From assembly GCA_018820205.1 (NCBI GenBank), contig JAHJOK010000053.1, forward strand, positions 1 through 64,000: a stretch of 64,000 nt of DNA, written 5' to 3'. The notes beneath the pieces are model-generated. The model saw only the letters and a program-made list of their open reading frames with translations. It was not told the DNA's origin and ran no database searches. This DNA comes from Alphaproteobacteria bacterium (GTDB taxonomy: Bacteria > Pseudomonadota > Alphaproteobacteria > Caulobacterales > Caulobacteraceae). Positions 40,002 through 48,107 of the stretch are shown piece after piece; position 1 is the first letter of the stretch, and each line of letters starts with the position of its first letter. A program made the translations under genes and the position numbers.

Positions 40002-40535
40002 ATGACCGCCGCCCTGATCCGCCCCGCCCGCCCTGAAGACGCCAAAGCTCTCGGGGTCCTCGGCCGCCAGACCTTCATCGACACCTTCGTGGCCGACGAC
40101 GGATTCGCCATCCCCTACCCCGCCGACGACCTGGCGGCGTTTCTGGAGGCGAGTTTCAGCACGGACGCAACGGCGATGAAGCTGGCCGAGCCGGGCGCGG
40201 CCTGGTGGGTGGCCGAGCATGACGGCGACCTGCTGGCCTTCGCCAACGCAGGACCCAACGGCCTGCCGCATCCGGATGCGCGGTCCGAACATATGGAGTT
40301 GCGCAGGCTGTATGTCGGCAAGCGCGCGCAGGGTCTGGGCCTGGGGACTCAGCTTTTGAAACTCTCGCTGGACTGGATGGAGGCCCACACCGACAGGACG
40401 CTGTGGATCGGCGTCTGGAGCGGCAACCTGAAGGCGCAGCGGCTGTACGCCGCGTATGGGTTCGAGAAGGCGGGGGAATACGAATATCCCGTCGGCGCCT
40501 GGCGGGATCACGAGTTCATCCTGCGGCGGGGATAG
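40002..40535 (+). CDS. GNAT-family N-acetyltransferase
   Basis: 177 residues from the ATG at 40002; a GTG at 39996 is possible. The acetyl-CoA-binding motif A is [20 protein letters not shown] (R/Q-x-x-G-x-G/A), followed by [20 protein letters not shown], where the Asn-x-x-Ala-x-x-x-Tyr arrangement is typical. Its substrate is unknown; similar proteins include ribosomal-protein and small-molecule acetylases. It is divergent from the HDAC-like gene, so an acetylation/deacetylation pair is conceivable but unproven. Confidence 0.9.
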   Translation: MTAALIRPARPEDAKALGVLGRQTFIDTFVADDGFAIPYPADDLAAFLEASFSTDATAMKLAEPGAAWWVAEHDGDLLAFANAGPNGLPHPDARSEHMELRRLYVGKRAQGLGLGTQLLKLSLDWMEAHTDRTLWIGVWSGNLKAQRLYAAYGFEKAGEYEYPVGAWRDHEFILRRG

Positions 40536-40550
40536 GTTAAGCTGAACGTC

Positions 40551-41075
40551 ATGACCCGTTTCACGGACCCTGCCCGCCCGCTTGCCGCCATCGTCCTGTT
40601 CGCCGCCATGGGACTGACTATCGGCGTCGACGCTGCGCCGGCCCAGGAGGCGCCGCGAGACTGGGTGATCGTCGCCAGCAATGAAGGCGCCGGGCTGGGT
40701 ATCGACCGAAGTTCGATCGAGCGGGACGGCGATGTAGCGACTGTGTCGGTGTTGATGGGCAAGTTTCGCGCCGAGGTGTTCGAACCGGGACACGACGTGC
40801 GCTATCACGTCAGTCGCGAGGCCTTTGACTGCCGGTTGAAGACCCGCACCGAGCTGACCGTCTTGTCATATGGATCTTCGGACCGGTTGAATGGACCCGT
40901 TCCGGCCTCGAGCCAGGTGCGGGACGTCGTGCCGGGATCCCTGGCGGATTTCGTGCTCGTCGCAGCCTGCGACCCCTCCGTGGAAGAGGACGCCCCCGGT
41001 TTCGAAAGGCCGCTGGACGCCATCAATCACGAAAGGGACGAGCGATTGTCCCAAGGTCGCGCGGTGAACGAATAG
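40551..41075 (+). CDS. Secreted protein of unknown function (DC-x45-C type)
   Basis: 174 residues with a signal peptide ending around VDAAPAQ. The mature part begins RDWVIVASNEGAGLGIDRSS, has FDC-x45-C (FDCRLKTRTEL to VLVAAC), and a charged tail ending SQGRAVNE. The opening W-V-x-V-x-x-N-x-x-x...I-D pattern and the cysteine spacing are those of the products at 6718, 15585 and 16068. Probably periplasmic or surface-exposed, resembling the surface-adhesin-E class. Its stop TAG shares a base with the GTG start of the VWA gene, so the two are coupled. Confidence 0.75.
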   Translation: MTRFTDPARPLAAIVLFAAMGLTIGVDAAPAQEAPRDWVIVASNEGAGLGIDRSSIERDGDVATVSVLMGKFRAEVFEPGHDVRYHVSREAFDCRLKTRTELTVLSYGSSDRLNGPVPASSQVRDVVPGSLADFVLVAACDPSVEEDAPGFERPLDAINHERDERLSQGRAVNE

Positions 41076-42253
41076 TGCTCCTCCCCTTTTTCACCGCCCT
41101 GCGGCAGGCGAGAGTTCCGGTCTCGACCAAGGAATGGCTCCATCTGATGGAGGCCATGCACAAGGACGTGGCCGGCGGGCGGGTCGAGGACTTCTATCAC
41201 CTGTCGCGCGCAGTGCTGGTCAAGGACGAGAAGCACTATGACCGGTTCGATCAGGTGTTCGGGACGGTGTTCAAGGGGATCGAGATGATCGGCGCGGGCG
41301 ACGAACCCACGCTGGACGTGCCCGAGGACTGGCTGAAACTGCTGAACGAAAAATTCCTGACCGACGAGGAAAAGGCGCAGATCGAGGCGCTGGGCGGTTT
41401 CGCAAAGCTGATGGAAACGCTGAAGCAGCGGATGGAGGAGCAGCAGAAGCGGCACGAGGGCGGGTCGAAATGGATCGGCACAGGCGGGACCAGCCCGTTC
41501 GGGCATGGCGGCTATAATCCCGAAGGCGTGCGGATCGGCGGGCCCGCCAAACAGGGGCGCGCGGTCAAGGTCTGGGAGAAACGCGAATACCGCAATCTGG
41601 ACGACACGGTCGAACTGGGCACGCGCAACATCAAGGTCGCCTTGCGTCGTCTGCGGCGGTTCGCGCGCGAGGGCGCGGCCGAGGAACTGGATATCGACGG
41701 CACCATCGACGGCACCGCGCGCCAAGGCTGGCTGGATATTCGCATGCGGCCCGAGCGGCGCAACACGATCAAGGTGCTGCTGTTCCTCGACGTCGGCGGA
41801 TCGATGGATGGCCACATCAAGCTGTGCGAGGAGCTGTTCAGCGCGGCCAAGACCGAGTTCAAGAACCTGGAGTTCTTCTATTTCCACAACTGCCTGTACG
41901 AGGGAGTCTGGAAAGACAACCGCCGTCGGCACGCCGAGAAGATCCCGACCTGGGATCTGCTGAACAAATACCCCGGCGACTGGCGCGCGATCTTCGTCGG
42001 GGACGCCACGATGAGCCCCTATGAGGTCACCATGCCCGGCGGTTCGGTCGAGCACTGGAATGAGGAAGCCGGCGCAGTCTGGATGCGGCGCGCCCGGCTG
42101 CAATGGGGCAAATCGGTGTGGCTGAACCCGGTGGCCGAGCGCTACTGGAGCTATACGGCCTCGGTGAAACTGTTGAGCGAAGTCATGGACGAGCGGATGT
42201 ATCCGCTGACGCTGGATGGGCTGGACCGGGCCATGCGGGCGCTGACCCGTTAG
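41075..42253 (+). CDS. CoxE-type VWA-domain protein
   Basis: 392 residues from a GTG start overlapping the preceding stop (TAGTG). N-terminal CoxE-like part (LRQARVPVSTKEWLHLMEAM), a charged middle with KAQIEALGGFAKLMETLKQR, then a von Willebrand A domain. The metal site reads LLFLDVGGSMDGHIKL, that is D-x-G-x-S rather than the usual D-x-S-x-S, with the distal Asp in IFVGDATMSPYEV. Such proteins usually work with a MoxR AAA+ ATPase in metal or cofactor insertion; no moxR is present in the window. Function therefore open. Confidence 0.85.
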   Translation: MLLPFFTALRQARVPVSTKEWLHLMEAMHKDVAGGRVEDFYHLSRAVLVKDEKHYDRFDQVFGTVFKGIEMIGAGDEPTLDVPEDWLKLLNEKFLTDEEKAQIEALGGFAKLMETLKQRMEEQQKRHEGGSKWIGTGGTSPFGHGGYNPEGVRIGGPAKQGRAVKVWEKREYRNLDDTVELGTRNIKVALRRLRRFAREGAAEELDIDGTIDGTARQGWLDIRMRPERRNTIKVLLFLDVGGSMDGHIKLCEELFSAAKTEFKNLEFFYFHNCLYEGVWKDNRRRHAEKIPTWDLLNKYPGDWRAIFVGDATMSPYEVTMPGGSVEHWNEEAGAVWMRRARLQWGKSVWLNPVAERYWSYTASVKLLSEVMDERMYPLTLDGLDRAMRALTR

Positions 42254-42322
42254 GTCGCCAATCACGGTTCGCCGTGGCCGCCCGGTCGAGTTCACGCTAG
42301 ACCTCTCGGGGTGGAGGGACCG

Positions 42323-42883
42323 ATGACGCCGATTATTTTCGTGACGACGCTGATCCTGGCGGGCCAGGTTCAACTGCCGACCGCGCCCGCCTCGACCTGG
42401 GACGGCGTGCCGGGAAGCGACGTGATCCAGACCGACCCGGAGACGCGAGAAGTGACCTATCCGATGGGCGAACAGCCGGCGAATGCGCTGGCGCTGGGGT
42501 GCATTTTCGGACGGTCTAACGTGCGCTGTCCACGGTCCGCGGAGGAAACGCGGCCCAGCCCTCGGCAGACCATTGAGGATTTTCGTCTTATCGAGCCGGA
42601 CGGATCGTCGCCGTACGCCTTTTTCGAAACGGGATACGGCGACGGCGAAGGCCCTGCGGCGAGCGACGATTTCGACAGCGCTTTGCGGGATGCGAGGGCC
42701 GAAGCCTCTCCAGTCCAGGAAGAGTCCTCGCCAAGCCCACGCGCGGGCTGCCGGCGCGAGGAGGCCCGCGATCCTGACACGGGCAGTTTCAGCGCCAGCC
42801 TGGTCTGCGGATCCAGCAATGGGGCGGCCAGCGAAGCGTTGGAGCGGCTGCGCGAGAGTTCGCGGCCGTCCTCGGGATACTGA
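42323..42883 (+). CDS. Hypothetical secreted protein
   Basis: 186 residues from the ATG at 42323, with a short hydrophobic leader (MTPIIFVTTLILAGQVQLP). The rest is polar and rich in Ser, Glu, Ala and Pro, with low-complexity tracts (SSPSPRAGCRREEARD). Four cysteines are in the pairs C-x7-C (GCIFGRSNVRC) and C-x18-C (GCRREEA to SLVCGS). No family recognised. Probably exported and largely disordered. It is followed by a strong hairpin and the convergent csbD-like gene. Confidence 0.6.
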   Translation: MTPIIFVTTLILAGQVQLPTAPASTWDGVPGSDVIQTDPETREVTYPMGEQPANALALGCIFGRSNVRCPRSAEETRPSPRQTIEDFRLIEPDGSSPYAFFETGYGDGEGPAASDDFDSALRDARAEASPVQEESSPSPRAGCRREEARDPDTGSFSASLVCGSSNGAASEALERLRESSRPSSGY

Positions 42884-42891
42884 ACATGACG

Positions 42892-42918
42892 ACGCCGCCC
42901 GGGGAGCCCGGACGGCGT
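42892..42918. terminator. GC-rich hairpin between convergent genes
   Basis: ACGCCG (42892-42897) pairs with CGGCGT (42913-42918), and inside it CCGGG-GAG-CCCGG forms a second stem after one mismatch. No T-run follows on either strand, so it is not a standard intrinsic terminator. Its place between two convergent stop codons suggests a role in 3' end formation. Confidence 0.5.
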
Positions 42919-42937
42919 TGCAATGTCAGCAGGACAG

Positions 42938-43123
42938 TTAGTTGCGCTTATCGTCGCGAAGCGTGTCCTTGATTCCGCCGACGGTGTTCTGGACCTTGCC
43001 TTCCAGCTGGTCAGCCCGGCCTTCGGCCTTCAGTTTTTCATCGCCGGTCACCTTGCCGGCGGCTTCCTTGATGTTGCCGCCGATGTTCTTGGCGGCGCCT
43101 TCGACGCGATCTTGATCGGGCAT
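42938..43123 (-). CDS. CsbD-family stress protein
   Basis: 61 residues starting MPDQDRVEGAAKNIGGNIKE. The whole protein is the CsbD repeat pattern (KEAAGKVTGDEKLKAEGRAD, QLEGKVQNTVGGIKDTLRDD): small, hydrophilic, helical and predicted cytoplasmic. CsbD proteins are general stress proteins of unknown mechanism. A good Shine-Dalgarno (AGGAG) precedes the ATG at 43123, and a possible EcfG (general stress sigma factor) promoter lies upstream at 43175-43200. Confidence 0.92.
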   Translation of the reverse strand: MPDQDRVEGAAKNIGGNIKEAAGKVTGDEKLKAEGRADQLEGKVQNTVGGIKDTLRDDKRN

Positions 43124-43174
43124 GGAGAGCTCCTGAGACTGGCGTCGCCGATGCGGCGGCGCTTCACCCATCAC

Positions 43175-43200
43175 AGCGAGCGAAAGCAGAGGGACGTTCC
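43175..43200 (-). promoter_or_regulatory. Possible EcfG-type promoter of the csbD-like gene
   Basis: On the minus strand GGAAC (43200-43196) is followed after 17 bp by CGCT (43178-43175). The alphaproteobacterial general stress sigma factor EcfG recognises GGAAC-N16/17-CGTT, so there is one mismatch in the -10. Transcription would begin about 45 nt before the CsbD start. Confidence 0.5.
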
Positions 43201-43280
43201 ATATGGCCATGCTTGAAACGCCATGTGAACGTTCGGCCGGTCACCGCTCTGAGCTTGCGATCGGTCTCGCGGGTACGTCT

Positions 43281-43730
43281 TCAGCGCCTGCGCCGCAGCC
43301 AGACGGCGACCGCCCAGGCGTGGGCGTCGTGGCGCAGTTCGGCCAGGGCCGTGCGAGGGTGCAGCCAGACCAGTTCGTGGTCGTCCTCGACCTTGGCCGC
43401 GGGGTCCAGCGACAGCCGCTCGGCGATCCAGAAGCCGCCGACGTTGTTGACCGGCGCGCCGTCGGATTTGCGAAAATACTGGCCGGCCTCGGCGATCCGC
43501 TCGATCGGGCGCACCGTCATCCCGGTCTCCTCGACGAACTCGCGGACCAGGGCCTGTTCCTCGACCTCCGATCCATCCAGGGCGCCGCCCGGCAGATCAT
43601 AGTAGGGGATGTCGCGCGTGACCCGGACGCAGGCGATCTTCTCGTCATTGAAGACCAGGCCGAAGGCGGTCGGACGAAGCAGATAGTCGACGCCGTCGGC
43701 GGGTCGGCCGAACTGGAGCGACGGCCTCAA
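43281..43730 (-). CDS. Nudix hydrolase
   Basis: 149 residues. The Nudix box is complete: G-x5-E-x7-REVXEE-like in LPGGALDGSEVEEQALVREF followed by VEETGM, so hydrolysis of a nucleoside diphosphate linked to another moiety is expected. The substrate is not readable. The N-terminus DYLLRPTAFGLVFNDEKIA is typical of the small MutT-like group. Its start overlaps the stop of the receiver-kinase gene by ATGA; it is the last gene of a four-gene coupled chain. Confidence 0.92.
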   Translation of the reverse strand: MRPSLQFGRPADGVDYLLRPTAFGLVFNDEKIACVRVTRDIPYYDLPGGALDGSEVEEQALVREFVEETGMTVRPIERIAEAGQYFRKSDGAPVNNVGGFWIAERLSLDPAAKVEDDHELVWLHPRTALAELRHDAHAWAVAVWLRRRR

Positions 43731-44770
43731 AGGTCGAAGGCCAGCCGGGCGCGCACGCCCTTGTGAGCCCCGTCGAACTCGACCGCCGAGCGCAGCCCGG
43801 ACGCCATAGCCGAGATGATCTTGCCACCCAGGCCGGTGCCCTTGGGCGTGCCGTCGCCCAGACCGGGACCGTCGTCCTCGACTGTCAGGATGGCGCGCCC
43901 GCCGTCGGGGTCGGGGGCCAGAATCACGCGAATCTCGCCGATTTCGCCTGGCCCATAGGCGTATTTCACCGCGTTGGTGACCAGCTCGGTCACGACGACG
44001 CCGAGGGACACCGCCTGATCGGTCGAGACCCGCATGGGCGCGGCCTCGAGCCTGATGCGCGGCGACACGTCGTCCGGCCCCAGCGATTTCGACAGTTCAT
44101 CGACCAGTCCGTCCAGATAGGCCTGCATGTCCACCGTCTCCATGTCGCCGGACGTGTAGAGACGGCGATGGACGTGGGCCACGGCCTCGATCCGGGCCTG
44201 GGCTTCTTTCAGCGCGTTGCGCGCGCCGTCGTCGGCGAGATGGCGCAGTTGCAGCGACATGAAGGTCGAAACCAGTTGCAACGAGTTGCCGACCCTGTGG
44301 TTGACTTCGCGCAACATGGCCTCGGCGCGATCGCGGGCCATGCGAACCTGTTCCTGGGCCTCTTCGTTCTCGCGCTCCAACCGACGCCGGAACAGGGCGT
44401 CCTCCAACGCGGACCGCAGCAAGGCGGTGAAGTCCTCGGACACATCCTTGATGACATAGTCGGAGGCGCCGGCGCGCAGGGCGGCCACGGCGATGCGACC
44501 TTCCTGGGCGCCCGTTACATAGACCACAGGCGGCGGGGCCGGCCGGCCGAGGATATCGGGCAGGACATCGATGCCGTCCCGGCCGGGCATGTAGTGGTCC
44601 AGCGCGCAGATGTCGAAGTCTTGGGCGTCAAGCGCGGCCACGCCCGCGTCGCCGTCGCTCGCCAGGGTGACCTCATAGCCATGGCGGCCGAGTTCCTTCT
44701 GCACGAGCCGCGACAGGCCGCGATCGTCGTCGATGTAGAGCAGTCGGATGGGAGCCGCGTCGGCTGTCAT
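43727..44770 (-). CDS. Response-regulator receiver fused to a HisKA_2-type histidine kinase
   Basis: 347 residues. An N-terminal receiver domain (about 1-125) has acidic pair DDD in LLYIDDDRGL, phospho-acceptor Asp in ICALDHYMPGRDG and Lys in SDYVIKDVSE. A coiled linker leads to the HisKA_2 dimerisation helix, with the phosphorylatable His in LREVNHRVGNSLQLVSTFMS, then an HATPase_c domain (VTELVTNAVKYAYGPGEIG, VEDDGPGLGDGTPKGTGLGG). No membrane segment, so cytoplasmic. A receiver placed before the kinase suggests control by phosphorylation from another kinase, perhaps the CHASE3 kinase encoded two genes upstream. Confidence 0.93.
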   Translation of the reverse strand: MTADAAPIRLLYIDDDRGLSRLVQKELGRHGYEVTLASDGDAGVAALDAQDFDICALDHYMPGRDGIDVLPDILGRPAPPPVVYVTGAQEGRIAVAALRAGASDYVIKDVSEDFTALLRSALEDALFRRRLERENEEAQEQVRMARDRAEAMLREVNHRVGNSLQLVSTFMSLQLRHLADDGARNALKEAQARIEAVAHVHRRLYTSGDMETVDMQAYLDGLVDELSKSLGPDDVSPRIRLEAAPMRVSTDQAVSLGVVVTELVTNAVKYAYGPGEIGEIRVILAPDPDGGRAILTVEDDGPGLGDGTPKGTGLGGKIISAMASGLRSAVEFDGAHKGVRARLAFDL

Positions 44771-45198
44771 TCGATGTCGGGCGCCTGCATGACGGACAGG
44801 AACAGTCCCAGTTGGCGGATGGCGCCGGCGAAGCTCTCATAATCGACCGGCTTGGTGATGTAGACGTTGCAGCCCAGATCGTAGCAGCGCTGAATCTCGG
44901 TCTTGTCGTCGGTGGTGGTCAGGACGACCACCGGCGCGCGCTTCAGGCGGTCGTCCCGTTTGACCTCGGCCAGGATGTCTGTGCCGCTCATGTCGGGCAG
45001 ATTCAGATCCAGCAGGATCAGCATCGGCCCATTGGCGCGGACCTCTTCGCTGAACAGGTAGTCCAGCGCCGGCTGGCCGTGGTCGAAATGCACGATCTCG
45101 TTCGAGATGTTGGCGCGGCGGATGTTTTTCTCGATCAGCTTGGCGTGACCGTGGTCGTCTTCGACCATCACGATCTTCACGGGATTGCTGTTGGTCAC
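44767..45198 (-). CDS. Single-domain response regulator (Rcp1-like)
   Basis: 143 residues forming one receiver domain with no output domain. Acidic pocket EDD in IVMVEDDHGHAKLIEKNI, phospho-acceptor Asp in LILLDLNLPDMSGTD, Thr in VVVLTTTDDKTE, and Lys in VYITKPVDYESF. The long loop (ALDYLFSEEVRANGPMLILL) is typical of Rcp1-like partners of phytochrome-type kinases. It probably shuttles phosphate between the CHASE3 kinase upstream and the receiver-kinase downstream; both flanking genes overlap it by ATGA. Confidence 0.92.
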   Translation of the reverse strand: MTNSNPVKIVMVEDDHGHAKLIEKNIRRANISNEIVHFDHGQPALDYLFSEEVRANGPMLILLDLNLPDMSGTDILAEVKRDDRLKRAPVVVLTTTDDKTEIQRCYDLGCNVYITKPVDYESFAGAIRQLGLFLSVMQAPDIE

Positions 45199-46721
45199 AC
45201 TGTGTCTCCGGCATCGTCGAGGATCAGGCGTTTGGGGAATTTCAGCAGAAAAGTCGAGCCTTCGCCGAGGGTCGATTCAACATCGATCGAACCGCCCAAA
45301 CGACGAACGCTGTTACGGACGAAAGCCAGTCCCAACCCCTCGCCCGGCCGATCCTGACGCCCCGAGCGCCGGAACAGTTCGAAGATGCGTTCATGGTCCT
45401 TGGGCGCAATGCCGCGCCCTTTGTCCGCGATGGCGAATTCCACCCAGCCGCCGGGAAGATCACGTCCGCTGACCTCGATCCTGTTCGGGCGGGCGTTGTC
45501 CGAATACTTCAGCGCGTTCTCGATCAGATTTCCTACGATCTGTTCGATCGAAAGCCGGTCGCTTTCGAACGTCACCATCTCGCCGACGACGAACTCGGTC
45601 CCGGATTCCTCGATCTGGTGGCGGATGCTGTCGGCGGCGGCCGTCGCCATTTCGCCGATGTCGAGGGTTTCGGGGACCAGGCCGCGCCGCCCGTCACGCG
45701 ACAACTTCAGGATCGCATTGATCAGCCGGTCCATTTTTTCGGTCGAGGCGCGGATGAAGCCGATGGCTTCCGGCAAGTCCTCACGCACGGCCACCACGAC
45801 GTCGGGCTCGACTTCGCGGACCTTTTCGGCCTCGGTGATGGCGCGATCGATGGTCTTGCCAACCTGCTCCAGCTCGGCGGTATAGCCCATGACATTGACC
45901 AGCGGCGACCGCAGGTCGTGGCTGACGATATAGGCGAAGCGCTGGACCTCTTCGTTGGCGCGGGTCAAGGCGGCGGTCCGGGCCCGGACGGTTTCCTCCA
46001 GGCCCGCGTTGGTGCGATCCAGGGCGTCCCGCGCATCCTGAAGCTCGCCCAGATAGCGACGCACGAGGACGAGAATGATGATCGCGAGCATGATGATCAG
46101 ACCGCCGGCCACCGCATTCAGGACGACGGTCAGGACGGCCGACGATTCGGATCGGTCCCGGCCTTCGGCGAGTTGCAGCCCCAGTCTCTGATCGATGCCA
46201 TCCAGCTCGGCGTTAAGCTGGGCCATCAGGGACATGCCTTGCCCGCGGCTGACCATCGACACGGCCTCTCCGCCGCGACCGGCGCGGGCCATGGCGACGA
46301 CCCGGTCCATTTCCGTGACCTTGTCCCGGGTGAGACGGGTGATCGCCTCGACGGAGGCCGCCCCGATCGCGTCGTCGCCCAGCCGGCGATCCAGATCCGC
46401 GATCAGTGCGGCATTCGCGGCCAATGCGGCCCTGTATTCCAGCAGAAAGGCGGATTGGCCGGTTAGCACGTAGCCGCGCTGGGCCGTCTCGGCGTCCTTG
46501 AGGTTCAGCAACAGCACCCGACCGGCGCGGCGCGCCTGCCAGGATGCATCGACCTGGTTGTTGAAGTTCGCGGTGCGCTGGATCAGGACGAATGTGCTGA
46601 AATTGACCACCAGAAGCAGGGCTATGGCGCCGGCGAGCAGGAACACGACCGTACGCGCCAGACTGGGGACGCGCAGGAACCGGCCGAGTTCGGGAACGGT
46701 GCGGGGAATGGCTGACAGCAT
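45195..46721 (-). CDS. Membrane histidine kinase with CHASE3 sensor
   Basis: 508 residues: an N-terminal membrane helix (VVFLLAGAIALLLVVNFSTF), periplasmic CHASE3 domain (DAETAQRGYVLTGQSAFLLE), a second helix (VVLNAVAGGLIIMLAIIILVL), coiled coil, HisKA with the phosphorylated His in AYIVSHDLRSPLVNVMGYTA, and HATPase_c with NLIENALKYSDNARP and GEGLGLAFVRNSVRRLGG. It senses an unknown periplasmic signal. It is the first gene of the coupled signalling chain and is divergent from the membrane protein at 46837. Confidence 0.94.
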   Translation of the reverse strand: MLSAIPRTVPELGRFLRVPSLARTVVFLLAGAIALLLVVNFSTFVLIQRTANFNNQVDASWQARRAGRVLLLNLKDAETAQRGYVLTGQSAFLLEYRAALAANAALIADLDRRLGDDAIGAASVEAITRLTRDKVTEMDRVVAMARAGRGGEAVSMVSRGQGMSLMAQLNAELDGIDQRLGLQLAEGRDRSESSAVLTVVLNAVAGGLIIMLAIIILVLVRRYLGELQDARDALDRTNAGLEETVRARTAALTRANEEVQRFAYIVSHDLRSPLVNVMGYTAELEQVGKTIDRAITEAEKVREVEPDVVVAVREDLPEAIGFIRASTEKMDRLINAILKLSRDGRRGLVPETLDIGEMATAAADSIRHQIEESGTEFVVGEMVTFESDRLSIEQIVGNLIENALKYSDNARPNRIEVSGRDLPGGWVEFAIADKGRGIAPKDHERIFELFRRSGRQDRPGEGLGLAFVRNSVRRLGGSIDVESTLGEGSTFLLKFPKRLILDDAGDTV

Positions 46722-46836
46722 GCGGCGCGCAGCTTTAGCGTTCAGCTTGCACGTGTCCAGCCGTGCGTTCCTGGCGCAACCCGTGCAAGGTTAAGGTATT
46801 GAGTTCACAAGCTGTGCCGTTTCGGGAGGCTTAAGC

Positions 46837-47556
46837 ATGTTCTGGTGGTGGTGGATTGCGCCGGTCGCCGTGGCGATCATCGGCGGTCTGATCCTGCTCA
46901 GCGGGCTGGCGTCGCTGTTCAGAGGCCGCTTCCTGGGCGGATTTTTCGGTACGGCCGGTGGGGCGGTCCTGCTGGCGGGGGCCCTGGCGGCGGCCATGCT
47001 GGGCCAGAACATCCAGACCTATTCCCGCCTGACCTACGAGCGGCCGGTGGCGAGCCTGTCTGTGCGTCAACTGGCCCCACAGTATTTCGAGGCGACTGTG
47101 ACCCAGCCCGCTGCCGGCGAACTGCCCGCACGCACGGCCGTCTATCCGATCAACGGCGACGAATGGCGGATGGAGGCCCAGGTGCTGAAGTGGAAGCCGT
47201 GGGCCAATGTGGTCGGGCTGGATGCGCAATACCGGCTGGATCGCCTGTCCGGCCGCTATCAGAACATCGACCAGGAGCGAACCGGCGCGCGCAGCGTCCA
47301 TGCCCTGTCCGGCGGCGACGTCGCCTCGACGGGGCCTCTGGACTTCCTGCCGTGGTCGATGAGCGTGTGGGACGTCGCCAGAAAATACCGGCGCTACGTC
47401 GATGCGGTCGACACGCTTTACGGATCGGCCGCCTACATGCCGATGGTCGATGGCGGGACGTATGAGGTCTGGATCACCCAGTCGGGCCTGATCGCCAGGC
47501 CGACGAACGAGGCGGCCCGGGCGGCGTCGGCCGGGGGGTTTGTCAGGGTAAGCTGA
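46837..47556 (+). CDS. Membrane protein of unknown function
   Basis: 239 residues. A Trp-rich start (MFWWWWIAPVAVAIIGGLIL) leads to two membrane helices within the first ~60 residues; then about 175 residues, probably periplasmic, with RTAVYPINGDEWRMEAQVLK and MSVWDVARKYRRYVDAVDTL. Homologues are sometimes labelled cation/multidrug efflux pump, but two helices cannot make such a pump, so that name should not be carried over. A GGGAGG Shine-Dalgarno precedes the ATG. Divergent from the CHASE3 kinase gene. Confidence 0.75.
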   Translation: MFWWWWIAPVAVAIIGGLILLSGLASLFRGRFLGGFFGTAGGAVLLAGALAAAMLGQNIQTYSRLTYERPVASLSVRQLAPQYFEATVTQPAAGELPARTAVYPINGDEWRMEAQVLKWKPWANVVGLDAQYRLDRLSGRYQNIDQERTGARSVHALSGGDVASTGPLDFLPWSMSVWDVARKYRRYVDAVDTLYGSAAYMPMVDGGTYEVWITQSGLIARPTNEAARAASAGGFVRVS

Positions 47557-47639
47557 TCTCACGGGCTCGCGACTGGCTATCAGCCAGGAGTTGAGACATA
47601 TTGATGTTCTGTTTCGCAAGAAGATGGAAAGTCAGTCCC

Positions 47640-47990
47640 ATGATTATTCGCATCGTCGCCACCGTCGCTCTGCTCTCCGCATCGTCTGCGGCCTTCGCTC
47701 AGGATGCCCAGCCCCAGCCGCTGTTCTCAGTTCAGCAGATACCGCCTGGTCAACTGCTCCCGCCCCGCGGGCCCGGAATGTTCGATTGGCAATCCCACAG
47801 AGACGCAACCCTCACAGATCTGGCACAGCGCCGCAGCGTCGTCGCGAGCCCAGCGCGGGTTTCGCGCGCACAGCGGTTGGCCGAGTTGATCAACAATGGC
47901 CGGTGCGCAGAGGCGCATGCGGTTGCCGCCGATGCCGACGATGCCCGTCTGGCGCGTCGCGTCAGTGAAGTGTGCAGCCAGGCCAACTGA
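47640..47990 (+). CDS. Small secreted protein, first of a paralogous pair
   Basis: 116 residues from the ATG at 47640, with a signal peptide ending in SAAFAQD. The mature part has a Pro/Gln-rich first half and a conserved C-terminal helix-rich half: SPARVSRAQRLAELINNGRC, then C-x22-C (GRCAEAH to VSEVC). The neighbour at 48108 has the same C-terminal half with identical cysteine spacing, so the two arose by duplication. A longer start at 47601 would spoil the signal peptide. Function unknown, probably periplasmic with one disulfide. Confidence 0.8.
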   Translation: MIIRIVATVALLSASSAAFAQDAQPQPLFSVQQIPPGQLLPPRGPGMFDWQSHRDATLTDLAQRRSVVASPARVSRAQRLAELINNGRCAEAHAVAADADDARLARRVSEVCSQAN

Positions 47991-48059
47991 TCGATGCCGC
48001 CACGGTCGGGCGCATGTCGTATGCGATAGGCGAAAACGTGACTGGCGCATGGTCAATAC

Positions 48060-48086
48060 TTGGCGCAGACTATTGCGGCATATAAT
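48060..48086 (+). promoter_or_regulatory. Probable sigma-70-type promoter of the second paralogue
   Basis: TATAAT at 48081-48086 is a perfect -10 box, rare in this GC-rich DNA, with TTGGCG at 48060-48065 as a -35 (15 bp spacing, slightly short). GGAGG at 48096-48100 is the ribosome site for the ATG at 48108. Suggests strong, constitutive expression. Confidence 0.55.
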
Positions 48087-48107
48087 TTTTAAGCCGGAGG
48101 GCTGTTC

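Noticed and set aside
46837..47556. Annotation as a cation/multidrug efflux pump
   Set aside because: Only two membrane helices and no transporter motif; the name used for homologues is not supported by the sequence.
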